In this document: in pieces, positions 51,204 through 59,203 of the stretch
Numbering within the stretch: position 1 is the stretch's first letter
Layout: each line of letters opens with the position of its first letter
Assembly: GCA_049841275.1 (NCBI GenBank)
Contig: JASGDN010000072.1
Span: 44,178-108,177, forward strand
Length of the DNA: 64,000 nt
Direction: 5' to 3'
Source of the DNA: JASGDN01 sp049841275
Lineage (GTDB): Bacteria > Chloroflexota > Chloroflexia > Thermomicrobiales > UBA6265
Notes under the pieces: model-generated
Seen by the model: only the letters and a program-made list of their open reading frames with translations
What the model was told of the DNA's origin: nothing
Databases searched by the model: none
Position numbers and translations under genes: made by a program

Positions 51204-52562
51204 CTAAACACAAATCTGCGTCGAATCCGGCAACCATCGCTCGTTGACCGCCAGCAACTCGTCGGTCATCGTCCGGATCTGGTCGAGCGTGCAGACCGCC
51301 GAGGTCAATGGATCGAGCGCCATCGCCTGCTGGATGTGTTCGCGGTCTCCTTCCAGCACCGCTCGCACCGCGAGGTCATGCACGTTGACATTCGTGCGGT
51401 TCAGCGCCGCGCATTGCTTCGGCAACATCCCGAATGCGATCGGTTGCACTCCGGCCCGATCGACGTGGCAGGCAACCTCGACACAACAGCCGTCCGGCAG
51501 GTTCGCGATCAGTCCACGATTCGGTACGTTCGCATACACGAGCGCGGGATCACCCCCTTCCAGCGCGTGGAGAATCCGCGCGCCGTATTCCTCCGACGGT
51601 GCAAGGCGCACCATCAGCTGCCGGAAGAGCCAACGATCCCCCTGCGCCTTCGCGGCATGACCGGCCAGCCAGTCGTGGTCCCAACGACGTCCGCCATACA
51701 TGTCGATCGACCGCGCGTCCTTCCGGAACCACGGCACGTACTCGCTGGCATGCAGGCTCGATTCGGTATGGAAATACCCGAAGGTCTGCATGATCTCGGT
51801 GCGAACCCATTCTTCTGCGTCGGGCGATGCGTTGCGGCGCGCGAGCTCGGCTTTCAGCCGCGGATAGAGGTCCTCGTCCTCACGCTGGAATGTCGTGAAC
51901 CACGCCTGATGATTGATGCCGCCAACGATGAATGTCACGTCGTCGTATGGCACTCCCGCGACCTTTGCCAGCATGCGCGAGGTGTGCTGCACCGAATGGC
52001 AGAGCCCGACCGTCCCCACGCCGAGCGCGGAGAGATACCAGCAGCTCATCGCCATCGGGTTCGCGTAGTTCAGCACCAGCGCGTGGGGACACACATCTCG
52101 AATGTCTCGCGCGAGCCCGTCGAAGACGCGGGCATTGCGCAGGAACCGGAAGATACCACCCGGTCCCATCGTGTCGCCGATGATCTGCTCGACACCGTAC
52201 CGGCGCGGAATCTCGATGTCGTGCCGGGAAACCTCAAGCCCGCCAATCATGAACGTCACGAACACGTAGTCGGCACCCTCCAGCGCCGCACGGCGGTCGT
52301 CCGTCGCCACGATCGTGACGCCACGGATCAGGTGCCGTTTCGCGATCGCGCGGGCATCCCGTGCCACTCGCTCCGCACGGGCCAGGTCGACGTCCATCAG
52401 GGCGAATGTCGCCCGCCGGAGCGTCCGGAACGAGAGCATGTCGCCCATCAACCGGAGCGGAAACTGGACGCCGCCCGCGCCGATGATGACGATCTTCGGC
52501 CCGTCCCCGCTCCGACGCTGCCTTCCGATGTGTATCAACGCCTGTCTCGCCACATCCTGCAT
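51204..52562 (-). CDS. GH4-family NAD-dependent alpha-glycosidase (first copy)
   Basis: A 452-aa enzyme of glycoside hydrolase family 4, which cleaves alpha or beta glycosides by NAD-dependent oxidation and elimination with a divalent metal. The Rossmann start is KIVIIGAGGVQFPLRL near residue 22. LNYANPMAM is near 165, the metal ligands are in LCHSVQHTSRM (Cys and His) near 187 and GINHQAWFTTF near 213, and FHTESSLHASEYVPWFR follows. Motifs fit the alpha-galactosidase/alpha-glucosidase/galacturonidase branch; the substrate is unknown. A second copy lies about 5 kb away on the same strand. Confidence 0.85.
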   Translation of the reverse strand: MQDVARQALIHIGRQRRSGDGPKIVIIGAGGVQFPLRLMGDMLSFRTLRRATFALMDVDLARAERVARDARAIAKRHLIRGVTIVATDDRRAALEGADYVFVTFMIGGLEVSRHDIEIPRRYGVEQIIGDTMGPGGIFRFLRNARVFDGLARDIRDVCPHALVLNYANPMAMSCWYLSALGVGTVGLCHSVQHTSRMLAKVAGVPYDDVTFIVGGINHQAWFTTFQREDEDLYPRLKAELARRNASPDAEEWVRTEIMQTFGYFHTESSLHASEYVPWFRKDARSIDMYGGRRWDHDWLAGHAAKAQGDRWLFRQLMVRLAPSEEYGARILHALEGGDPALVYANVPNRGLIANLPDGCCVEVACHVDRAGVQPIAFGMLPKQCAALNRTNVNVHDLAVRAVLEGDREHIQQAMALDPLTSAVCTLDQIRTMTDELLAVNERWLPDSTQICV

Positions 52563-52645
52563 CCCGAACTCCCATCCGACCCGGCGACGCAGCCGTCATG
52601 CAGCAATCCCATAGGCTTGGACTCGTTCCCGGGCTTCAGGGGCGT

Positions 52646-53023
52646 TCAGCGGACACCCGTTGCCTCATCCTCCACGGGAATGACATAGTCTGGCTCGGGA
52701 TCGACCGTAAACTGCACTGCCCGAACCTCCACCTGCCCTTCCAGCAGCGCCTTGGCCAGCCGATGCCCTCCGTCCATCAACCCACCATCGGCCGCCAGAA
52801 TGATGGGATAGGAAAGATCGGCGTCCCGGATGCGCTGGGCATGCTGCGCCACCGCGCGGCACGTCGGAACGTGTGCCGAACCAAACCAGCAATCCTGATC
52901 CAGCTCCGGAATGTCCTCAACCGCGACCATTCGCATCGGTAACCCGCGGGCCAGCTCCCACAGTCGCTCGGTATGCCAGACGGCTCGGCCACCGGGAACG
53001 AGCCGGGAGTGCTTTTCTGGCAT
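52646..53023 (-). CDS. ParB-like-domain protein of unknown function
   Basis: A 125-aa soluble protein. The C-terminal part reads ELDQDCWFGSAHVPTCRAVAQHA, then DADLSYPIILAADGGLMDGGHRLAKALLEGQ, the last segment matching the ParB/Srx-type core (DGGHRLAKA for the usual DGxHR). Such small stand-alone proteins are common in bacteria and their role is unsettled. SD AGGAGGAG before ATG 53023. It lies upstream of the first GH4 gene on the same strand (83-nt gap) and diverges from the alcohol dehydrogenase gene. Confidence 0.65.
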   Translation of the reverse strand: MPEKHSRLVPGGRAVWHTERLWELARGLPMRMVAVEDIPELDQDCWFGSAHVPTCRAVAQHAQRIRDADLSYPIILAADGGLMDGGHRLAKALLEGQVEVRAVQFTVDPEPDYVIPVEDEATGVR

Positions 53024-53208
53024 GATCTCCTCCTGTCCGCGATAACGGACTCCGCCCTCTTCGCCGCCTTGCGTACGCATGCATCCCACGACTCCTTGCG
53101 ATGAACCGTGGATGCGCGTATAGAGTGATGCAACCACCGGCACGCACGGACGGTTCCACCGCCGCCCGGCGGCCTGACCGCTCGTTCATCCAACACCGAG
53201 GAGCCATC

Positions 53209-54216
53209 ATGGCCATCGACGCCCGTCAGATCGTCTTCCTGAATCCCGGCAATGCCTCGCTCGAACCGATCGTTGTCGACAACGACAACCTCGGACCGAC
53301 CGAGCTCGTCACCCGCACCATCGCCAGCCTCGTCAGTCCCGGCACCGAGGGCGCCTCATATCAGGGGCTGCTGATGCCCAGCGGCCAGGAACGCTCCTAC
53401 CCCGACCAGCCAGGCTACGCGAACGTCGGCGAGGTGATCGCGGCCGGTCCGGAATCTGGATTCGCGGTGGGTGACCGCGTCTTCTCGACCGCGAAGCACG
53501 TCTCCCACGCCCGCCTGGATACCCGCAGCAAGCTCGTGGAACGCGTACCGGACGGACTCGCCCCGGAGAAGGCCGTCTTCGCCCGCCTCGCGATGGTCTC
53601 GATGTCCACATTCCGCACCTCACCGGCCCGCATGGGCGACAAGGTGGCGGTGGTCGGTCTCGGCCTGGTGGGAAATCTCGCCGCCCAGCTCGCCCAGATC
53701 GGCGGCATGGAGACGCTCGCGATCGACATCATCCCGTGGCGCACGGACCTTGCGACGACCTGCGGGATCGAGCACGTCCTGCTCGCCCCGGACGACGACC
53801 AGCTCCACCGCGACTACGCGCTCGTGATCGAGGCGACCGGCACCGCCGCCGGAGCGATGACCGGCATGAAGCTCGTGCAACGCCACGGCGAGCTTTCCCT
53901 CGTCGGCTCGCAATGGGGCAAGGGCACGCACTCGACCGATACGCTCCGCCTGCTCGGCACGATCTTCGAGGAATACGTCCACATCCGTTCCGGCTGGGAG
54001 TGGCAGATTCCGACGCTGGACACGCCCTTCGGCCCGAACGCGATCGCCCTCAACGCCCGCGCCATCCTCCGCTGGCTGGATCAAGGAAAGCTCGTCGTCG
54101 AGCCGCTGCTTTCTCGCATCCTCTCGCCCGCCGACCCGAACGATGCCTACACCCTGGCGGTGAAGGAGAAGGATTCCGCACTCGGCATCGTGTTCGACTG
54201 GACTTCTCTCGCATAG
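53209..54216 (+). CDS. medium-chain dehydrogenase/reductase, zinc-free type
   Basis: A 335-aa MDR protein. The catalytic domain has SLVSPGTEGASYQGLL near residue 38, with no catalytic Cys, and PGYANVGEVIAAGPESGFAVGDRVF. The NAD(P)-binding domain starts VAVVGLGLVGNLAAQLAQIGG near 148. This resembles sorbitol dehydrogenase and BchC-like relatives that act on sugars or sugar acids. GAGGAG lies 4-5 nt before ATG 53209. It belongs to the carbohydrate locus and may act on products of the GH4 enzymes. Confidence 0.8.
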   Translation: MAIDARQIVFLNPGNASLEPIVVDNDNLGPTELVTRTIASLVSPGTEGASYQGLLMPSGQERSYPDQPGYANVGEVIAAGPESGFAVGDRVFSTAKHVSHARLDTRSKLVERVPDGLAPEKAVFARLAMVSMSTFRTSPARMGDKVAVVGLGLVGNLAAQLAQIGGMETLAIDIIPWRTDLATTCGIEHVLLAPDDDQLHRDYALVIEATGTAAGAMTGMKLVQRHGELSLVGSQWGKGTHSTDTLRLLGTIFEEYVHIRSGWEWQIPTLDTPFGPNAIALNARAILRWLDQGKLVVEPLLSRILSPADPNDAYTLAVKEKDSALGIVFDWTSLA

Positions 54217-54245
54217 GCCGGCAACAGCACAACATCCCATGTCAT

Positions 54246-54370
54246 TCTGGGTAGACCGTCCAAGCTAACCTGGCATGATTTGCGTTCTGATCCCACGCAA
54301 GATTTCGTGTCATGGTGAGCGCAGCGAACCACCCCCGCGCGAAGCGCATCGGCCGCAGGCCGATATTCAA
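54246..54370 (+). repeat. dispersed intergenic repeat (copy related to 47180-47394)
   Basis: Shares long runs with the minus strand of the MITE-like element: GGCATGATTTGCGTTCTGAT, then CCACGCA, TTTCGTGTCATGGTGAGCGC, CGCGCGAAGCGC and CGGCCGCAGGCCGA. The left end (GTAGACCGTCCAAGCTAACC) is a diverged form of the terminal repeat. The right end is not similar beyond about 54362, so this copy is truncated or of another subtype. Confidence 0.7.
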
Positions 54371-54593
54371 AGGGACGCTATTGCGGCAACAGCCCGCCAA
54401 TCGACGCCGCGAACGGAGCTTCTCCAAGCTCGCATCTCGTCGAGACTTCGCCGGACGCGCATCGCGCAGGGACAAGAGCGATTGCTCCGAAACCCATCGG
54501 GCGGAATGCGGACACATATTCGCCGCATTCCGTCCGATCATGGCATCCGACGAGCAGCCGCCGGTAGGATGCCATGAGTGAACAGGGTCCTCC
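54371..54593. other. hairpin-rich region before the propeller hydrolase gene
   Basis: CGGAATGCGG (54502-54511) pairs with CCGCATTCCG (54523-54532), and TCATGGCATCC (54538-54548) with GGATGCCATGA (54567-54577). Together with the repeat before it this gives about 370 bases of structured, non-coding DNA. The open frames here resemble the spurious repeat-derived frames found in many genomes. Confidence 0.5.
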
Positions 54594-55475
54594 GTGAACC
54601 ATCTCCCACCCCCGATTCCCGGCGCCATCGCCGTGGAAACCGTCTTCGCCGCCCCAGGACACGGCCCCCAGTGGTGGGCCGGAGCGCCCTCCGCCGTCCG
54701 CCTCGATGACGGTTCGTTCGTGATGGCATTCCGCACACGGAGCGGCAGCGGGGAAGATGACGCCCTCCATATCGCCCGCTCAGCGAATGGCATCCGGTTC
54801 GAGGTCACCGCTACCCTCGACAAGCATCGATATGGTGCGGCGATGGTCGAGAGGTCAGCTCTCGTCCCGCTTCCGGATGGACGATGGCGGCTCTACGCGA
54901 GCTTCGCGACACCGGACAGCCTCCATTGGTGGGTAGGATTGCTCGAAGCCGATTCTCCCGAGATGCTGGCGGAGACATCCACGCAGATCCCCGTCTTCCC
55001 CGGCGACGCCGGCACCGGCGTCAAGGACCCGGTCGTCCACCACGACCCGATCACCGGACGGTGGAGCGCCTGGCTTTGCCATCACCTACTGGACATCCCC
55101 GGCGAGGAGGACCGCATGGAAACCGCATTCGCCGCCAGCCATGATGGCATCCATTGGTCGCCGCCGGAGGTCGTCCTGCGTGGGCGTCCCGGCATGTGGG
55201 ATGCGCGGGGAGCTCGCCTCACGGCTTTGCTGCCCGATGGCCGTGCCGCCTACGACGGACGCGCCTCCAAAGCGGAGAACTGGTTCGAGCGCACTGGCAT
55301 CGCCGATTCGGTCGCGGGCGAAGGCGCCCTCGTTGCGACGAACGACGCACCGGTCTCCACCGCCCGCTATCTGGAGGTCGTGCCGCTTCCGGACGGCTCC
55401 TACCGCCTCTACTTCGAGCAAGTCCTCCCTGACGAAACGCACGAGCTCCGCACCGCCCTGCTGCCCGCCAGGTGA
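54594..55475 (+). CDS. five-bladed beta-propeller glycoside hydrolase-like protein
   Basis: A 293-aa protein with the repeating layout of GH43/GH32/GH130-type propellers. Strand-turn units include WWAGAPSAVRLDDGSFVMAF, HIARSANGIRFEV, LVPLPDGRWRLYASF, GVKDPVVHHDPITGRWSAW, FAASHDGIHWSPPEVV and VVPLPDGSYRLYFEQ. The Asp in KDPVVHHD and the Arg in MAFRTRS are plausible active-site residues by position. No signal peptide, so it would act on internalised oligosaccharides. GTG start with a weak SD. It ends 6 nt from the convergent SDR gene. Confidence 0.7.
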   Translation: MNHLPPPIPGAIAVETVFAAPGHGPQWWAGAPSAVRLDDGSFVMAFRTRSGSGEDDALHIARSANGIRFEVTATLDKHRYGAAMVERSALVPLPDGRWRLYASFATPDSLHWWVGLLEADSPEMLAETSTQIPVFPGDAGTGVKDPVVHHDPITGRWSAWLCHHLLDIPGEEDRMETAFAASHDGIHWSPPEVVLRGRPGMWDARGARLTALLPDGRAAYDGRASKAENWFERTGIADSVAGEGALVATNDAPVSTARYLEVVPLPDGSYRLYFEQVLPDETHELRTALLPAR

Positions 55476-55481
55476 TCGCCT

Positions 55482-56240
55482 TTACCGCACGTAGCTCGCA
55501 CCGTTGACATCGATCGTGGTGCCGGTCGCGTGCTTCGCCATGCCCGACGCGAGGAAGACCACGACATTGGCAACATCCTCCGGCTGCGCAACCTCGCCAA
55601 GCCCGGTGTCGGCGGCGGCAGGCTCGACCCCGAACTTGTCGGTGAACGGCTTGTTGAAGGCGGTATCCACGAATCCCGGCGCGATCGCGAAGGCGGTCAC
55701 GCCCTGCCGGCCATACTGGCGGGCAATCGTGCGTGTCATCGCCACCACGCCCGCCTTCGCCGCCGCATAGTGCCAGAACTCCGGGTCCTCGCCCCGGAAT
55801 GCGGCCCGGCTCGCCAGGTTGACGATGATGCCACCGCCCTCCTGCCCACCAAACGTCTTCACCGCCGACCGGCAGAGGATGCCCGGCGCCTTCAGGTTCA
55901 CCGCCAGCGACAGGTCCCAGACGGTCATCCAGTCGTCCAGCGCCTGCTCGATTGGCGCCGGAGGGTAGATCCCGGCATTGTTCACCAGCACATCGATCCG
56001 CCCGAACTGCGCCAGCGCATCGTCCCACAGCGCCTCGGTCGCGTGGGCGTTGTCGAGATTTGCCGTCACTGGTTTCACCGCATCCCCAAGCTCCGCTGCC
56101 AGCACTGCCACGCCGTCCATCTTCACGTCATGCGCGACCACGCGCGCCCCAGCCTTCACCAGCCCGCGCACGATCGCGCTGCCAATTCCGCCTGCGGCTC
56201 CGGTCACGAGCACGACGCGATTATCCTCGAAAGCGATCAT
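55482..56240 (-). CDS. short-chain dehydrogenase/reductase (classical SDR)
   Basis: A 252-aa enzyme. The cofactor site is VVLVTGAAGGIGSAIV near residue 7, NNAGIY is near 86, the catalytic Ser lies in VNLASRAAF near 138 and Tyr-x3-Lys in HYAAAKAGVVAM near 153. Ending FLASGMAKHATGTTIDVNGASYVR is typical of fungal-type sugar or gluconate dehydrogenases. I start at ATG 56240, which has GGGGGTGG upstream; an in-frame TTG lies 12 nt earlier. It is in the GH4 locus and follows the second GH4 gene on the same strand by 32 nt. Confidence 0.9.
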   Translation of the reverse strand: MIAFEDNRVVLVTGAAGGIGSAIVRGLVKAGARVVAHDVKMDGVAVLAAELGDAVKPVTANLDNAHATEALWDDALAQFGRIDVLVNNAGIYPPAPIEQALDDWMTVWDLSLAVNLKAPGILCRSAVKTFGGQEGGGIIVNLASRAAFRGEDPEFWHYAAAKAGVVAMTRTIARQYGRQGVTAFAIAPGFVDTAFNKPFTDKFGVEPAAADTGLGEVAQPEDVANVVVFLASGMAKHATGTTIDVNGASYVR

Positions 56241-56272
56241 TCCCACCCCCAAGATTGTCCGATTGCCATCGG

Positions 56273-57706
56273 TCAGGATAGATACCCAAGGTAGCCGGCG
56301 TGCGCCGCGAACAACTCATCCGTCATCGTGCGGATCTCGTCCAGCGTCAGCAGCACCCCGGTCAGCGGATCGAGCGCAATCGCCTGATAGACGTGCTCGC
56401 GATCCCCGGTGATCGCCGCCTCCACCGCCAGTTCCTGCACGTTGACGTTCGTCCGGTTCAGCGCCGCACACTGGGGCGGCAACGTCCCGTAATGAACCGG
56501 TTGCACGCCATTGCCATCGACGAGGCAGGCGACCTCCACGCAACAACCGTCCGGCAGGTTGTCGATCAGCCCCTCGTTCGGCACGTTGCCGTAGATCACC
56601 GCTGGCTGGGATGTTTCCATCGCGTTCACGATCAGCGCGCCGTACTCGACGGAAGGCTTCAATTCCGCCTTCAGGCTCTCCAGCAACGCGCCGTCCGACT
56701 CCCCGGCGTCGTGCGCCCGGCAGATCTCGAGGTAGTCCCAGCGGTTTGCGATGAACTCCTGCACGTGCGCCGGGTCCTTCCGGAACCACGGCACGTATTC
56801 GCTCGCATGGTGGCTCGATTCGGTGTGGAAATATCCGAACGTGCGCATGATCGCCGTCCGCACCTTCTCCGCGCCGCCTTCGTAGTCGGAATCGCCACGC
56901 CCGGCATCGCTGTGATCCCCGGCGTCCTTCGCCAGGGCCGCCGAACCACCTGCCGGGCCGCCCAGGTGTCGCCGGATCATGGTCTCGCGCAAACGCGGAT
57001 ACAGGTCCTCAGTGCCGCGCCGGAAGGAGGTGAACCACGCCTGGTGGTTGATCCCGGCGCAGGTATAGCGAATCTCCTCATACGGCACGTCCAGCTGCCG
57101 GGCGAGCATGCGCGAGGTACCCTGCACCGAGTGGCAGAGGCCGACGGCCGCGATCCCGAGTTCCGTGAGGTACCAGCAGTTCATCGCCATCGGGTTCGCG
57201 TAGTTGATGAGCAGCGCGTCCGGGCACAACTCCAGCATGTCGGCGGCGATCTCTCGATACGCGGGCGCCGAACGCAGGAACCGGAAGACGCCGCCCGGCC
57301 CCAGCGTATCGCCGACCGTCTGGTCGAGCCCGTACTTCCGGGGAATCTCCACATCGTAGGCATACGCCTCGACGCCACCGACCTGGAAGGTGACGATCAC
57401 ATAATCCGCTCCGTCCAGCGCCGTGCGCCGGTTGTCTGTCGCCTCGATCGCCGCCGGAAACCCGTAGTGGGCAACGAGATCGCGCGCGGAGGCCGCCGTC
57501 CGTTCCGCCCGCCCGAGGTCGAGGTCCATCAGCGCGAAGGCCGCGCCCTGCAACGCCGGAAAACTGAGCAGATCCCCCACCAGCCGCAACGGGAAGACGA
57601 CGCCCCCCGCCCCAATGATGGCGATCTTCGGGCCGGCCGCGGTTTCACCGTCCCCCGGCGCACCGTGCCCCAGTACCGATCCCTTCATCACGAATCGCTT
57701 GACCAT
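56273..57706 (-). CDS. GH4-family NAD-dependent alpha-glycosidase (second copy)
   Basis: A 477-aa paralogue of the first GH4 protein. It has KIAIIGAGGVVFPLRLVGDLL near residue 27, INYANPMAMN, LCHSVQGTSRM, GINHQAWFTSF and FHTESSHHASEYVPWFRKD, so all catalytic and metal positions are kept. Relative to the first copy it has a longer N-terminus and an extra acidic Gly/Ala/Asp-rich stretch of about 25 residues near 245-270 (GGPAGGSAALAKDAGDHSD onward), likely a surface loop. ATG 57706 has GAGGAGG upstream. It probably heads an operon with the SDR gene. Confidence 0.85.
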   Translation of the reverse strand: MVKRFVMKGSVLGHGAPGDGETAAGPKIAIIGAGGVVFPLRLVGDLLSFPALQGAAFALMDLDLGRAERTAASARDLVAHYGFPAAIEATDNRRTALDGADYVIVTFQVGGVEAYAYDVEIPRKYGLDQTVGDTLGPGGVFRFLRSAPAYREIAADMLELCPDALLINYANPMAMNCWYLTELGIAAVGLCHSVQGTSRMLARQLDVPYEEIRYTCAGINHQAWFTSFRRGTEDLYPRLRETMIRRHLGGPAGGSAALAKDAGDHSDAGRGDSDYEGGAEKVRTAIMRTFGYFHTESSHHASEYVPWFRKDPAHVQEFIANRWDYLEICRAHDAGESDGALLESLKAELKPSVEYGALIVNAMETSQPAVIYGNVPNEGLIDNLPDGCCVEVACLVDGNGVQPVHYGTLPPQCAALNRTNVNVQELAVEAAITGDREHVYQAIALDPLTGVLLTLDEIRTMTDELFAAHAGYLGYLS

Positions 57707-57794
57707 GGATTCCTCCTCATGGGATGCGCCCGACGGCAGCGTCGGGCGGTCGTCAGGCAACGGCACGGTCCCCGCAGCAGCAAGGCACGCCAGG

Positions 57795-58823
57795 CTACAG
57801 GTTCGGCTTCCAGCCGATCGCCGGTGCGATGTGATCCGCGATCGTCTTCAACAATCGCGCGTTGTAGTCGACCCCAAGCTGATTGGGCACGGTGAGATAG
57901 ATCGTATCCGCCATCTGTACCGCCGCGTCGGCAGCGAGTTCCTCGGCCAGCACGTCCGGCTCCCCGATGTAACTCTTGCCGAAGCGAGATCGCGCCCCGT
58001 CGAGCATTCCCACCTGGTCCTGCGTGTCCTCGGCCCGGCCGCCGAAGTACATCCGATCCTCGTCGGTCGTGATCGGGAGCACACTGCGGCTGACCGAGAC
58101 GCGCGGCTCGCGCGAATGACCGGCCTCCTTCCAGGCGGCATGGAAGAGCGCGATCTGCTCGGCCTGCAACTGGTCGAACGGCACGCCGGTGTCCTCGGTC
58201 AGCAGGGTGCTGCTCATCAGGTTCATCCCCTGCTCCGCCGTCCAGACAGCAGTCGCCCGCGTGCCGGACCCCCACCAGATGCGATCGCCCAGGCCGGGCG
58301 ACAGCGGCTCGATCGCCAACCCGCGTGAATAGCCGGTCATCGCCGGGTTCGAGACCGCGACCGCTGCGCCACCGATGGCCGCGCGGAAAAGCTCGGCATG
58401 CGTCCGCGCCATGTCGGCATCGGTCGTCCCCTCGTCCGGGAGGAACCCGAACGACTCGTAGCCGCGCAACGCGGGCTCCGGCGATCCCCGGCTGATCCCG
58501 AGCTGCAACCGCCCATTGCTGATGAGATCTGCGGCGGCGGCCTGTTCGGCCATCGCGAACGGGTTTTCGTAGCGCATGTCGATGACGCCGGTGCCGATCT
58601 CGATCCGGCTCGTGCGGGCGGCGATGGCGGCGAGCAGCGGGAACGGACTCGCCAGCTGCGGCGCGAAGTGATGGACGCGCACCGCCGCGCCATCGATGCC
58701 GATCTCCTCCGCCGCAACGGCGAGATCGATGGTCTGGACCAACGCTTCCCGCGCGGTCGGCGTCTTCGAGCCGGGCACGGCCTGATAGTGTCCGAATGAC
58801 AGGAACCCGATGCGCTTTTTCAC
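57795..58823 (-). CDS. LLM-class flavin-dependent oxidoreductase
   Basis: A 342-aa bacterial-luciferase-like TIM barrel that uses reduced FMN or F420. KKRIGFLSFGHY opens the protein. AEEIGIDGAAVRVHHFAPQLASPFPLLAAIAARTSRIEIGTGVI near 40-85 is the classic LLM segment, followed by RLQLGISRGSPEPA and WWGSGTRATAVW. GTG at 58823 with GGGGAG 5 nt upstream is preferred to an in-frame ATG 30 nt earlier. It lies 88 nt upstream of the second GH4 gene on the same strand. Substrate unknown. Confidence 0.85.
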   Translation of the reverse strand: MKKRIGFLSFGHYQAVPGSKTPTAREALVQTIDLAVAAEEIGIDGAAVRVHHFAPQLASPFPLLAAIAARTSRIEIGTGVIDMRYENPFAMAEQAAAADLISNGRLQLGISRGSPEPALRGYESFGFLPDEGTTDADMARTHAELFRAAIGGAAVAVSNPAMTGYSRGLAIEPLSPGLGDRIWWGSGTRATAVWTAEQGMNLMSSTLLTEDTGVPFDQLQAEQIALFHAAWKEAGHSREPRVSVSRSVLPITTDEDRMYFGGRAEDTQDQVGMLDGARSRFGKSYIGEPDVLAEELAADAAVQMADTIYLTVPNQLGVDYNARLLKTIADHIAPAIGWKPNL

Positions 58824-59203
58824 AATTGCTCCCCATGCTGCGGCATCGCCCATCCGCTCCGGATCGAGCGGATGGACATCATCATGTCCGCATCATAGCG
58901 CGACGCCCCCACCCCGACGAGGAACCGTGCGGTCGGCGACGCCGCCCAATACACTGGCAGTCCTTCTCGGCACATTTGCACAAGAAGTCCCTGAAGGTGA
59001 CCCAAACGGAGTCCCCGGAACATCCGTGCACGGCCCGGCATGCTTGTCGTGTTTGGGCATGTCGCATACGATCCCGATTGCCTGCTCCCGGTCATCTGGT
59101 CGCAGGTGGGTCTGAAATCGATTCATCGCGTGTCGTCCCATGCGGACCGCCCAAAGCGATCCGCCACATCGAGGGCGGATCGATCCGCCCGGAGGTCATT
59201 CAG
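58824..59203. other. divergent intergenic region upstream of the ABC importer
   Basis: About 380 bases with promoters for the LLM gene and the binding-protein gene. CCGTGCACGG near 59022 is a small palindrome, and the 18-bp palindrome at 59173-59190 is described separately. No gene seen. Confidence 0.4.
59173..59190. promoter_or_regulatory. 18-bp perfect palindrome, likely operator of the ABC importer
   Basis: GGGCGGATCGATCCGCCC lies immediately before the SD of the binding-protein gene. Its core GCGGATCGATCCGC equals that of the 34-bp palindrome at 15824-15857. Its position suits a repressor site or an mRNA hairpin that limits translation. Confidence 0.55.

Noticed and set aside
54378..54823. 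Minus-strand proteins of 130-190 aa near the dispersed repeat
   Set aside because: Their sequences are the familiar repeat-derived frames, and the right half is antisense to the propeller hydrolase gene.
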